NCBI GenBank assembly: GCA_023480735.1
Contig: JAMCXB010000017.1
Coordinates: forward strand, 23,880 to 87,879
DNA length: 64,000 nucleotides
Origin: Bacteroidota bacterium
Lineage (GTDB): Bacteria > Bacteroidota > Ignavibacteria > Kryptoniales > JAKASW01
Direction: 5' to 3'
The stretch's first letter is position 1; each line of letters begins with the position of its first letter. A program made the translations under genes and the position numbers. Positions 9,309 through 18,125 of this stretch are shown one piece after another. The notes below the pieces were generated by a model. It made no database searches and was not told where the DNA came from. It saw only the letters and a list, made by a program, of their open reading frames with translations.

Positions 9309-11669
9309 CTATTCAGCTTTCATTGAGACAATGGTGACACCCTGACCGCCTTCGCCCATTTCTCCGGATCTGAACGAGGCGACAAAAGGATGCACCTTCA
9401 ATAGTTGTTCAACCGCTCTGCGCAGCGAGCCGGTTCCCGTACCATGTACCACTTCAACTTGCTTAATGCCGCTTAGATATGCCTCATCAAGAAACTTTTC
9501 GACCGAAGTCTGAATTTCATAAGGCCTCATTCCACGAATATCCATCTTAGTAGAGGTACCGGATCTGACTTCGATTGTGACCTCACTTTTCCTTTGCTTG
9601 CTGCGGCTCGACCTTTGCAGCTCGCTTTCATGAACTCGCATCCTTAGTCCGTTCACTTCAACAATAAGTTCACCCTTATCATTCGACTGCTCGACTACCT
9701 CCCCTGAAAGCAGCGTCCCCTTTAGAAGCACCGAATCGCCAGTCTCAAAATTCATGGGATGTTGCGCCCTGTCTTCCTCTCTTATCCTGGAGACGCGCTG
9801 CTTCATTTCATCAACCTGCACGCGGGCACGTTTTATGGTTTCCTTCTCGGCATTAGTCTCACGAATTTCCCGAACCAGGTTTTCTATCTGTCTGTTCAAA
9901 TCGCCGACTATTCTCTCGGATTCGTCCGCGGCCTTATTCTTGATTTCGGCGGCTTCCTTTTTCGCCGTGTGAAGTTTCTTCTCGTACTCCTGCCGCATGG
10001 CCTCCGCCAGCTCTTGCTCTCTCCTAATCTCTAAAACTCTGTCCCGCAGTTCATTTTCGAGCTGTTCCACTCCCAAGAGCAAGCCTTCCAGTTTATCCCT
10101 TCCTTCACCTACATACTTTCGAGCCCTTTCAACCGTGGAATGTCCAATTCCGGTGCGCTGAGCGATTTCGAATGCATAACTCGACCCCGGCCTCCCGAGA
10201 ACGAGCTTGTATGTCGGCGTAAGAGTCTTCTGGTCGAACTCCATCGCTGCGTTCAGCATGAGATCGGCTTCGCTCGCAAACACCTTCAAACCCGAGTTAT
10301 GTGTCGTGACAAAAGACATCACGCCTTTGTCCCGAAGGTCTTCCAGAATCGCCGATGCGAGTGCGGCCCCCTCTGCCGGCTCAGTCTCTTCTCCGAACTC
10401 GTCCACCAGGACTAATGACCTTTCGTTAGATTTTTCGAGAACCTCGACGAAATGCTTTATCCTTGATGTGAAAGTGCTGAGGTCATTCTCGATGGATTGT
10501 TCATCTCCAATGTCCGTGAAGACCGACGTATATACCGGCAACTCGGTTCCGGGATCTGCCGTCAACGGAATTGCAGCGAGAGCACAGAGAGCGAATATAC
10601 CAACGGTTTTTAAAGTAACGGTCTTTCCGCCTGAATTGGGGCCGCTAATGACAACAACCCGCGTCGCATCATCCAGAAACATGTCTATCGGACTTACTTT
10701 ATCATGCCCCATCTTGATAACCAGAAGCGGATGCCGCGCCTTAACGAGCCGGGGAACCTGCACCGACCCAACGGCAGGTACCACGGCAGTCAGCCGGACT
10801 GCATAAGTCGCACGTGAGTAAAGACTGTCCAGGAACGCTATGACATCGAGATCCTGACTAAGCTGCGGAACAACTTCTCTCACTGAGTCGGTCAGCTCGC
10901 GCAAAATTCTCTCAACCTCCCTCTGCTCTTCGAATTGCAGCGAGATTACTTCGTTGTTGAGATCGACCGTACCTGATGGTTCTATGAATACTGTTTGACC
11001 GGTGGCACTTGAGCCGTGAATCAATCCCTGTATCTGCCTCTTGAATTCCGCTTTCACAGGAAGGACCAGTCTTCCGTCACGTTGCGTAAAAATGTCATCT
11101 TCCGAATATTCCTGCTCGGAGAATGAACGGGCTATCGACATTATCTTCTTACGGACGGCGGTCCGCGACCTGTAAAGGCTGCTTCTTATCCGACGCAGTT
11201 CCTTGCTCGCGTCATCCTTGATGTTTCCCTCTTCGTCGACTGCCCTATTGATGTTGAATTCCAGGATCGGATCGGGATAAAGTCTGAATCCTATTTCCGA
11301 AATCTCCCGCAATTCAGCCTTTTGCTTCAGAAGGCTCTTCCGAGTCGATTCGGTGACATGCAGCAGGATCGAAATGTCGTGGAGCTCCTTGCCAGGAACA
11401 AAACTTCCCGGTTTTGCTGCGCGGCTGATTGATGCCCTCACATCCTTTGCGCCGGTGAGATCAGGAAAAATATTCCTCATGACCAGAGAATGTGCCTGGT
11501 CCACAAGAAGGTATTCTTTCGCAAGGGAGTCCCCGTCGAAGACAATAGGGATTTCGTCGAGATACTTCTCACCGAGCTCGGTCTGGCAAAGCGACTTTAG
11601 ATATGAGACAAGTCTTGGGAACTCGAGCTTCTCCAGTGACCGTAATAGCTCGGGATCACGTTCAGTCAT
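9309..11669 (-). CDS. mutS2: Endonuclease MutS2
   Basis: A MutS-family ATPase of 786 residues linked to suppression of recombination or ribosome-collision rescue in other bacteria. The core and lever domains cover about 1-300. Walker A GPNSGGKT is near residue 343 and Walker B LVLVDEFGEE near 422. A long coiled coil (about 515-640, rich in Glu/Lys/Arg) leads to a KOW-like segment. A C-terminal Smr nuclease domain follows (MDIRGMRPYE and VVHGTGTGSLRRAV). The length and order match full MutS2. The ATG overlaps the cvpA stop as ATGA. Confidence 0.96.
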   Translation of the reverse strand: MTERDPELLRSLEKLEFPRLVSYLKSLCQTELGEKYLDEIPIVFDGDSLAKEYLLVDQAHSLVMRNIFPDLTGAKDVRASISRAAKPGSFVPGKELHDISILLHVTESTRKSLLKQKAELREISEIGFRLYPDPILEFNINRAVDEEGNIKDDASKELRRIRSSLYRSRTAVRKKIMSIARSFSEQEYSEDDIFTQRDGRLVLPVKAEFKRQIQGLIHGSSATGQTVFIEPSGTVDLNNEVISLQFEEQREVERILRELTDSVREVVPQLSQDLDVIAFLDSLYSRATYAVRLTAVVPAVGSVQVPRLVKARHPLLVIKMGHDKVSPIDMFLDDATRVVVISGPNSGGKTVTLKTVGIFALCALAAIPLTADPGTELPVYTSVFTDIGDEQSIENDLSTFTSRIKHFVEVLEKSNERSLVLVDEFGEETEPAEGAALASAILEDLRDKGVMSFVTTHNSGLKVFASEADLMLNAAMEFDQKTLTPTYKLVLGRPGSSYAFEIAQRTGIGHSTVERARKYVGEGRDKLEGLLLGVEQLENELRDRVLEIRREQELAEAMRQEYEKKLHTAKKEAAEIKNKAADESERIVGDLNRQIENLVREIRETNAEKETIKRARVQVDEMKQRVSRIREEDRAQHPMNFETGDSVLLKGTLLSGEVVEQSNDKGELIVEVNGLRMRVHESELQRSSRSKQRKSEVTIEVRSGTSTKMDIRGMRPYEIQTSVEKFLDEAYLSGIKQVEVVHGTGTGSLRRAVEQLLKVHPFVASFRSGEMGEGGQGVTIVSMKAE

Positions 11670-12202
11670 TTCTTAACTCTTGACGTGTCTTTTGAAGTCG
11701 GGTCGAAGAACTTGTCCATGTACTTCTCAGCAGACGTTCTGGTGGTAAATGTCTTGTAAACGAGTCCGGCGAAACCCTTAACGGGTTGATACATGAAGGA
11801 CTTTTTCAGAGAAGGGCCGTTTGCAGGGATATCAAACAAAGAGAGGAAAAGAAGGAGCAGGCTCAAGAACATTGCCCCCTCCAAGACTCCGAAAATGGCT
11901 CCGCCGAACTTGTCCCAGATCTGGAGGATGGGGACTTTCCTGAAACCCTTGGCCAGCAACGAGGCTACCGTGAATAATGCGGCAAATACTACGATAAGTC
12001 CGATTATGATGCTGGACATTTCACCGGTCCCCAGCATTCTTCCTACGAATAAAGCAATCTGTTTCGAATCCTTGGCCGCAATATAGATTCCAACCAATAA
12101 AGCCAGGAGCGAGAAGACTTTGTTGAAAAAGCCCTTTGCAAATCCATGCATTGCGAAAGCAATCAGGACGATAATCAGAATGATATCAATGGCGCTTATC
12201 AA
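11666..12202 (-). CDS. cvpA: CvpA-family membrane protein
   Basis: A 178-residue protein with four predicted helices. The first is the typical AIDIILIIVLIAFAMHGFAKG entry motif of CvpA proteins, a family needed for envelope homeostasis and colicin V production. The C-terminus is basic. The start is a TTG that overlaps the upstream yqeY stop as TTGA. Membership of a yqeY-cvpA-mutS2 operon matches gene order common in Gram-positives and the FCB group. Confidence 0.88.
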   Translation of the reverse strand: MISAIDIILIIVLIAFAMHGFAKGFFNKVFSLLALLVGIYIAAKDSKQIALFVGRMLGTGEMSSIIIGLIVVFAALFTVASLLAKGFRKVPILQIWDKFGGAIFGVLEGAMFLSLLLLFLSLFDIPANGPSLKKSFMYQPVKGFAGLVYKTFTTRTSAEKYMDKFFDPTSKDTSRVKK

Positions 12203-12651
12203 CTCAACCTTGCCTTGACAATCTCTTGCACAATTTTTCCATCCGTCTTACCACGCAGCTCTTTCATCGCGGCCCCCATGAGCTTGCCGAAGTCCTTCTG
12301 GTCTTGAACGCCCAGCTTAGCCGCCAATTCGTCGACGAACTTGACAATGTCCTCCCGGCTCATCTGTTTCGGTAGATACTCCTGTATTATTTCCAGCTCT
12401 TCCCGCTCCTTGTCCGCAAGATCCTTGCGTCCGGCCTTGTCAAATTCCTCTATCGCTTCTTTTCTCATTTTGGCCGAGCTTAACAGAACCTGCATCTCAT
12501 CTTCCTCGGTCATTCCCTCGGGGGTTATACGCTTCTCGACTTCCTTCTCCAGCAATTTTGCCTTGACCATTCTCAGCGTCTCCAGACGACGAGCGTCCTT
12601 CTTCAACATTGCTGTCTTGATATGATCGTTGAGGGTTTCTTTTAATGTCAT
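12199..12651 (-). CDS. yqeY: GatB/YqeY-domain protein
   Basis: A helical protein of 150 residues related to the tRNA-binding tail domain of the amidotransferase GatB. Visible features are TLRMVKAKLLEKEVEK, the EYLPKQMS hinge, and the C-terminal KLMGAAMKELRGKTDGKIV. The frame reads back to 12708, but the ATG at 12651 overlaps the SDR stop as TAATG, and this start gives the usual family length. The precise role is unknown in any organism; tRNA-dependent amidation is inferred from the domain only. Confidence 0.9.
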   Translation of the reverse strand: MTLKETLNDHIKTAMLKKDARRLETLRMVKAKLLEKEVEKRITPEGMTEEDEMQVLLSSAKMRKEAIEEFDKAGRKDLADKEREELEIIQEYLPKQMSREDIVKFVDELAAKLGVQDQKDFGKLMGAAMKELRGKTDGKIVQEIVKARLS

Positions 12652-13358
12652 TATAGTTTCCCTGGAAATTTCAAAATTGTTCCGTTTAGTGATTCGCCAG
12701 TGCCGCACAAAAACAGGATGGCTTCTACTATCTCCTGAATCTTAACCCATTTGCTTGTATCGGCGTTTGGCATTGATTTTCTATTATTAAATGTGTCGAT
12801 TACCGACGGGGCAATCCCGTAAACCGATATTCCATAATCCTTGTACTCTTCGGCTGCCGCCCTGGTTAGGGCGAGAACCGCGGCCTTTGAAGCAGAGTAA
12901 ACGGCGCTGCCCGCTCCGGTGCCGAACACCTGCATCGAGACGAAGTTCACAATCCGTCCGAACTTTCGTTCTGCCATCAGGGGTAATACGGATGACATAA
13001 TATTAAACGTCGGCACAAAGTCAATGGAGAGCATCTCCTGGAGTTCCGAAGGCGTGTGCTCATGAAGTCTCTTTCCCCCGATCCACCCGCCGAGCGCGTT
13101 AAGCAAGAAATCGATTCCGGCAAACCGGTCCTTCACTGAATGAACCACCCTTCCGGCTCCCTCAGGGCTCGACAGGTCAGCTTGTACAATGCAGACGAAG
13201 TCAGCATGTTTCTCGAAAGTCTCCCTCAGCTCTTTTTCTCTCCCGGCGTTCCTGTAGATAAACGCCACTTTGCTTCCGGCTCCAAGAAAGGCCTCTGCAA
13301 GCTCCTTCCCCACAGAACCGCCCGTTATAAGCGCGACCTTCCCGGATAGACTCATCAT
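12651..13358 (-). CDS. Short-chain dehydrogenase/reductase with shortened cofactor loop
   Basis: A Rossmann-fold NAD(P)H-dependent oxidoreductase of about 235 residues. The catalytic Tyr-x3-Lys is in VYSASKAA and the upstream Ser is in NFVSMQVF. The N-terminal glycine motif reads ITGGSVGKELAEAF. Compared with the usual TGGSxGxGxxxAEAF it is two residues short and lacks one glycine, so cofactor binding may be altered. The frame can be read from a TTG at 13376; ATG codons at 13358 and 13355 fit the family start better. It is coupled to yqeY by TAATG. Substrate unknown. Confidence 0.88.
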   Translation of the reverse strand: MMSLSGKVALITGGSVGKELAEAFLGAGSKVAFIYRNAGREKELRETFEKHADFVCIVQADLSSPEGAGRVVHSVKDRFAGIDFLLNALGGWIGGKRLHEHTPSELQEMLSIDFVPTFNIMSSVLPLMAERKFGRIVNFVSMQVFGTGAGSAVYSASKAAVLALTRAAAEEYKDYGISVYGIAPSVIDTFNNRKSMPNADTSKWVKIQEIVEAILFLCGTGESLNGTILKFPGKL

Positions 13359-13815
13359 GTGAGAATTTATTTTCAAGACCGGTAAAAAGCAATTAGGACC
13401 GCTTGAAATGCTTTGTTTAGAGGAACAAATGAGCTACATTATCTCGCAAAACAACTAAAGAGCACGAAAAGGATAACCAAACGGTCGTTGTCAGGTTACT
13501 GTTTAGTGAATCTAAAAAACATCTCAACAGCAGATTAGTAATAAATCGGAATTTTGAGTAGTCTATTTTCCGTAGCACGCAAGTCTTATGTTTGGCAAAC
13601 ACGGGGCGAATTTCCCAAACATCTTACCTGCCCGTCTAAACACGTGATTTGGAAATATTCCCTGGATAACGGCGGAATTGCGGCATTAGACCACTGTGAG
13701 TCGAGCACCACCGAAGGATTGCGATTCGACATCCCTATATCAATATACAAGTCCACCAAGGACCATCTCCATTCAACTTCAATTAACCGAAGAAACAAAA
13801 AGAAAAGGAACGCCA
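13359..13815. other. Divergent intergenic region, no gene
   Basis: About 457 bp separate the SDR (minus) from the M13 peptidase (plus). Short open frames exist on both strands but none has a ribosome site or recognisable product. A TATGTTTG at 13587-13594 matches the Bacteroidota -7 element TAnnTTTG, although no good -33 box lies at the right distance. The region should hold both divergent promoters. Confidence 0.4.
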
Positions 13816-15882
13816 ATGAATCTACATCGTACTCTTTCGAGGCTCGTTCTGCTTGGGTTTCTTTTTGCCGTCGTGACACAGGAATCTAACGTAATGGCAC
13901 AGGAGAAACTTACAATGCAAACCATCCCGGCGCTCGATCCGGCCAACATCGACGTGAGCGTGAAACCATCTCAGAGTTTCTACCTATACGCTAATGGTGA
14001 GTGGCTCAAGAAAAACCCCATCCCCCCCGAGTACAGCAGATGGGGAAGCTTCTCTGAGCTCTTCGACCGTAACATGAACATCCTTCACGAAATCGCCTCC
14101 AGGGCCGCCGAAACAACAAAGGCAAAGAAGGGGACCGACGCACAGCTTGTCGGCGACTTTTTCTATAGCGGCATGGACTCGGCAAGCATAAACAATAACG
14201 GTATAACCCCGTTGCAGACTTACTTTGATGAGATTGACGCGATTAAGTCCAAGAAAGGTCTCGAAGATGAAATAGCTAAACTGCAAGGAATGGGGGTGAA
14301 TGTCTTGTTCTATTTCACGTCTGAACAGGATTTCAAGAACAGCGACATGATGATAGCGAGCGTTCACCAATCAGGTTTAAGTTTACCCGACCGGGACTAT
14401 TACACCAAGACAGACGCGCAATCAAAGCAGATTCTGAGCGATTACAGCGATTACATAAAGAACATGTTATCACTCACGGGCGAGAAAGATAAGCGGGCTT
14501 CCGAGAACGCAGAAGTAGTCCTCAAGATCGAGAACAGGCTTGCCGAAGCCTCTATGACCCGGGTCGAACGGCGGGACCCCAAGGCTACCTACAATATGAT
14601 GACCGTCGCAAAGATCAACTCCTTAACACCAGATTTTTCGTGGAATAGCTACCTTCAGTATTTCCATCTCGAAGGCGTCAAAAAGATTAACGTTGGTCAA
14701 CCGAAATTCATCGCCGCCGTCGGCAAGATGTTGAAGAATTTGAGCGTCAACGAATGGAAAGTTTACCTGAAGTGGCATTTACTAAACGCCATGGCGCCAT
14801 ACCTTAACGACGAATTTGTCGCAGAGCGATTCAACTTCTATGGGAAGACACTCAGTGGTGCCAAAGAACTCCAGCCGAGATGGAAAAGGGTAATCGGAAC
14901 CATGGACCAAGAGATAGGTTTTGCTCTCGGCAAGCTGTACGTCGAGAAACATTTTTCTCCCGAGGCAAAGGCTCGAGCCGAGCAGATGGTGCATAACCTG
15001 GAAGTGGCATTCGCGCAGAGAATCAAGAAGGTAGACTGGATGAGCGAAACCACGAGGAAACAGGCGCTCATCAAGCTAAAGACAATCGTAAACAAGATCG
15101 GCTATCCGGACAAGTGGAAGAGCTATGCCGGACTGGACATCAACAGAGGCCCGTATGTCCTGAACGTCATCCGGGCGAACGAATTTGAGCTCAACTTCGA
15201 GTTAAACAAGGTTGGCAAGCCGGTAGATCGCACGGAGTGGGGAATGACTCCTCCGACAGTGAACGCATACTACGACCCGTCGATGAACGAGATCGTCTTC
15301 CCCGCCGGAATCCTCCAACCGCCTTTCTTCAATCCGACCGCCGATGACGCGGTGAACTACGGAGGAATGGGTGCCGTCATCGGACATGAGATGACGCACG
15401 GTTTCGATGACCAAGGCAGCCAGTTCGACGCCAAGGGCAACCTAAAGGATTGGTGGACGAAACAAGATGCCGTAAACTTCAAGAAGAAGGCTGACGTATT
15501 GGTCCAGCAGTTCGGTAGTTACACTGTTCTCGACTCACTTCATATTAATGGTAAGCTTACAGAGGGCGAGAATATAGCGGACCTCGGTGGAGTATCGATT
15601 GCCTTCGACGCATTCGAAAGGACGCTCAAGGGTACCCCCCGTCCGGCGAAGATCGACGGCTTCACGCCGGAGCAGAGATTCTTCCTGGCCTGGGCTCAGA
15701 TGTGGAGGGAAAACGACACTCCGCAGGCTCTGAGACAGCGGCTCATCGTCGACCCGCATTCGCCAAACGAGTACCGGTGCAACGGACCGTTGTCTGACTT
15801 TCCTGCTTTCTACGAAGCGTTCGGCATCAAGCCGGGCGATCCGATGTACAGAGCAGAAGATGTGAGAGCAAAGATCTGGTAA
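13816..15882 (+). CDS. pepO: Exported M13-family zinc endopeptidase (neprilysin/PepO type)
   Basis: A secreted or periplasmic metallo-endopeptidase of 688 residues. A signal peptide covers residues 1-30. The zinc site GHEMTHGFDD is near residue 523 and the third ligand ENIADLGG near 585. The C-terminal block RCNGPLSDFPAFYEAF and terminal Trp are typical. The frame extends upstream to 13696, but the ATG at 13816 has AAAGGA about 7 nt upstream and puts the signal peptide at the N-terminus. Monocistronic, followed by a GC hairpin. Confidence 0.95.
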   Translation: MNLHRTLSRLVLLGFLFAVVTQESNVMAQEKLTMQTIPALDPANIDVSVKPSQSFYLYANGEWLKKNPIPPEYSRWGSFSELFDRNMNILHEIASRAAETTKAKKGTDAQLVGDFFYSGMDSASINNNGITPLQTYFDEIDAIKSKKGLEDEIAKLQGMGVNVLFYFTSEQDFKNSDMMIASVHQSGLSLPDRDYYTKTDAQSKQILSDYSDYIKNMLSLTGEKDKRASENAEVVLKIENRLAEASMTRVERRDPKATYNMMTVAKINSLTPDFSWNSYLQYFHLEGVKKINVGQPKFIAAVGKMLKNLSVNEWKVYLKWHLLNAMAPYLNDEFVAERFNFYGKTLSGAKELQPRWKRVIGTMDQEIGFALGKLYVEKHFSPEAKARAEQMVHNLEVAFAQRIKKVDWMSETTRKQALIKLKTIVNKIGYPDKWKSYAGLDINRGPYVLNVIRANEFELNFELNKVGKPVDRTEWGMTPPTVNAYYDPSMNEIVFPAGILQPPFFNPTADDAVNYGGMGAVIGHEMTHGFDDQGSQFDAKGNLKDWWTKQDAVNFKKKADVLVQQFGSYTVLDSLHINGKLTEGENIADLGGVSIAFDAFERTLKGTPRPAKIDGFTPEQRFFLAWAQMWRENDTPQALRQRLIVDPHSPNEYRCNGPLSDFPAFYEAFGIKPGDPMYRAEDVRAKIW

Positions 15883-15893
15883 ACTGTGGAAGG

Positions 15894-15922
15894 GCGACCG
15901 TCGCCTTCGTAGCGGCGGTCGC
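15894..15922 (+). terminator. GC-rich hairpin after the M13 peptidase gene
   Basis: GCGACCG (15894-15900) pairs with CGGTCGC (15916-15922), with three further inner pairs past a T-G wobble and a loop of about 7 nt. It lies 12 nt after the stop. There is no U tract, so it could be a 3' end-stabilising structure instead. Confidence 0.45.
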
Positions 15923-16084
15923 TTGCTGTGGAACTCGCTCCTTATTCCTAGGAGTCTGTCGGGGAAGAAAGATTTTCGTGTACAAAGTTGGTTGAGGCGT
16001 AATCATGATATTTCGTTAGTTTAGACTTGGCGCATTTTTTTGTCTCGCTAAGATCCGAAGAGATGATTCCTCCATAGTCTCACC

Positions 16085-16507
16085 TCATCCATATCGGAAC
16101 AGTTTAAGCAGATTGTGTGTAAGACAGATTAAACGCCATTCCGCCCTCACTTTTTCCAGCCCCCTTAACAGAAATTGCCGAAATCCTCTTACTTGTTTTA
16201 TCTGCCCAAACACTGGCTCAACCGTTTCCTTGCGCTTCGAGTAAGCTTTCTTCCCTTTCTTTGTCCTCAGTTTACGCCTCATCAATTCCTTGACACCCAT
16301 TCCTTTCGGCTTCCTCCCCCGAACAACACCGATTCTGTACCATTCCCCATGATCGAGCCTCTCCGGCGTTATATATGTCTCAATCCCCTTGGACTGGACC
16401 CCTTGCCATTCCGCGCAAGCCAGTCCGTCCCCTCCGACGGAGAGGACTACAGGGGTGGGTTCGGATATCACGCATTGCCTAACTATCCCCGCGCTATTAT
16501 TTTCCAC
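16085..16507 (-). pseudogene. C-terminal remnant of an IS1182-type transposase
   Basis: The last 60 or so residues carry the family's closing block: KKAYSKRKETVEPVFGQIK, then RGFRQFLLRGLEKVRAEW and THNLLKLFR. The Glu in VEPVFGQIK is the third catalytic acidic residue. Residues 25-60 (GDGLACAEW, SKGIETYI) align with the stretch after the second catalytic Asp but have drifted. The front 300 or so residues, including the first two catalytic Asp, are missing, so the copy is dead. No clear terminal inverted repeats could be found around it. Confidence 0.8.
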
Positions 16508-16658
16508 AGTGTACGTCTCCTTTCACGTAATTAAGAATTTAACTTACGCGAGAATGTGGTTTTCAAGAACAGACAAAACGACAAATCTCTTCCTTGAATG
16601 ATTTGGTGTTAAACGTAGTGATTCTCATCTCTATTGGTATATTCACACACCCCTAAAT

Positions 16659-16675
16659 CCCCTCTGGTAGAGGGG
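16659..16675. repeat. GC palindrome next to the DUF559 gene
   Basis: CCCCTCT (16659-16665), loop GGT and AGAGGGG (16669-16675) form a 7-bp perfect stem, within a context CCCCTAAATCCCC...GGGGACTT. Palindromes of this form are dispersed in many Bacteroidota and cyanobacterial genomes (from memory). Here it lies 40 nt past the stop of the nuclease gene and could also end its transcript. Confidence 0.45.
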
Positions 16676-16715
16676 ACTTAATCGGCGAACATTCCACTGC
16701 CACCCGTCATCTCGA

Positions 16716-17048
16716 TTACTCGTCAATTTTGCCTGTGTAGTCATCAATCCATGCCCCGATCACCTGGACGACAGCGTTAAGGTTGGTCTTAACATCAGAA
16801 TCCGTAAATCTCAGAAAGTGTACCCCCAACGACTCCAGCCTTCTCTGTCTGAACTCATCATACTTTCCTTTGCCAACATGACTTGCACCATCGATCTCGA
16901 TCGCGAGAAAGAGCTCGAGACAATAGAAATCTACGACGTATCTGTCAATCGGCTTCTGACGATGAAAATCGAAACCGCGCAGTTGCTTTCCCTTGAGTAC
17001 ACCCCACAACAGTATTTCCGCAAGCGTACCATCATAACAAGACATCAC
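16716..17048 (-). CDS. DUF559-family endonuclease-like protein
   Basis: A 110-residue protein of the restriction-endonuclease-like (Vsr-related) fold. Visible are the lead-in TLAEILLWGVLKGKQL, the F-x-R-Q motif FDFHRQKPI, the active-site pattern YVVDFYC with the Asp and LFLAIEIDGASH with Glu and Asp, and the terminal LESLGVHFLRF. The function of the family is not settled; members are usually small, mobile and adjacent to repeats. It lies 57 nt beyond purM and beside an IS remnant and a palindrome, which suggests arrival by transfer. Confidence 0.82.
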   Translation of the reverse strand: MMSCYDGTLAEILLWGVLKGKQLRGFDFHRQKPIDRYVVDFYCLELFLAIEIDGASHVGKGKYDEFRQRRLESLGVHFLRFTDSDVKTNLNAVVQVIGAWIDDYTGKIDE

Positions 17049-17105
17049 ATGTGTCTGACAGCAGCCTTCAGCAAAGTGGCCCGGACAGGAATACCTGTCG
17101 CCTTG

Positions 17106-18125
17106 TTACTTCACAACTTCCCCGACGACAAACGATTCTTCGCCCATCTTCTTCAGGCTTGAGACAAGTCTGTCTGCTTCATCAGAAGGAACAATCATTA
17201 TTAAGCCTATCCCCATATTCAACGCTCTTCTCGCATCGTCGTCAGGCACGTTCCCCATCTTCTGTATCATTCTGAATATCGGCGGGACATCCCAATTTTC
17301 CCAGAACACTCTAAATTTCTTCGGCTCACGAATAACCCTGACTGTGTTTCCTTCTATTCCGCCGCCCGTAACGTGAACCATCCCGCACACGGTAAATTTC
17401 TTTGTCACGGATTTCATCAGCTTCAGATATGACCGGTGTGTCTTAAGCAGCGCCTCTCCGACTGTCTCACCGAGTTCATCCACATAACTGTCGAGCTTGT
17501 AATTCGATAGGAGCACCTTTCTCGCCAAAGAGTAGCCGTTCGTATGCAATCCGGTCGACGGCACGCCGATGAGGACGTCTCCCTTTCTGACTTTCTTCCC
17601 ATCGATGACTTTCGTTTTGTCTACCACTCCGACTATCGTACCAGCCAGATCGTAGTCGTTTTCGGAATAGACTCCCGGCATTTCGGCCGTCTCACCGCCG
17701 ATCAAGGCGAGGCCGTTTTGCTTGCAGGCCTTGGAGAGCCCTTTCACGACTTCACCGGCGATATCGGCATTCAACTTCCCGCACGCATAGTAGTCCAGAA
17801 AAAAGAGCGGGACCGCGCCGCCGACTCCTATGTCGTTGACACAATGGTTGACGAGGTCCTGACCTATCGTGTCGTGCTTTCCCATTTCGATTGCTATCTT
17901 GACTTTTGTTCCAACCCCGTCGACACTCGACACAAGAATCGGATTGCGATATCCCGGGAACTTACCGTTGTAGAAACCACCGAAGAATCCAATTTCGGAC
18001 AATACATTCTTGTTGAAAGTCTGTTTTGCCAGCGGCTTTATCTGCTTTACCAGTTTTTCGGCCTCAACAATATTGACGCCGCTTTGTTTATAGGTAGTCA
18101 TTCTTCCAGTATTTATTTTATTCAC
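17106..18125 (-). CDS. purM: Phosphoribosylformylglycinamidine cyclo-ligase
   Basis: Catalyses the fifth step of purine synthesis, ATP-dependent closure of the imidazole ring to give AIR. The signature GVGTKVKIAIEM and the metal/phosphate region GQDLVNHCVNDIGV are visible, as are GGETAEMPGVY and TGGGIEGN. It has 339 residues, the usual size. The frame starts with a GTG that overlaps the aroB stop (GTGA); a downstream ATG at 18101 (MTTYKQSGVNI) would match the usual N-terminus more exactly, so the start is uncertain by eight residues. Last gene of the CNNM-aroK-aroB-purM operon. Confidence 0.95.
   Translation of the reverse strand: MNKINTGRMTTYKQSGVNIVEAEKLVKQIKPLAKQTFNKNVLSEIGFFGGFYNGKFPGYRNPILVSSVDGVGTKVKIAIEMGKHDTIGQDLVNHCVNDIGVGGAVPLFFLDYYACGKLNADIAGEVVKGLSKACKQNGLALIGGETAEMPGVYSENDYDLAGTIVGVVDKTKVIDGKKVRKGDVLIGVPSTGLHTNGYSLARKVLLSNYKLDSYVDELGETVGEALLKTHRSYLKLMKSVTKKFTVCGMVHVTGGGIEGNTVRVIREPKKFRVFWENWDVPPIFRMIQKMGNVPDDDARRALNMGIGLIMIVPSDEADRLVSSLKKMGEESFVVGEVVK

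Noticed and set aside
13417..13889. Three short frames upstream of the M13 peptidase
   Set aside because: They overlap one another on opposite strands and none has a ribosome site.
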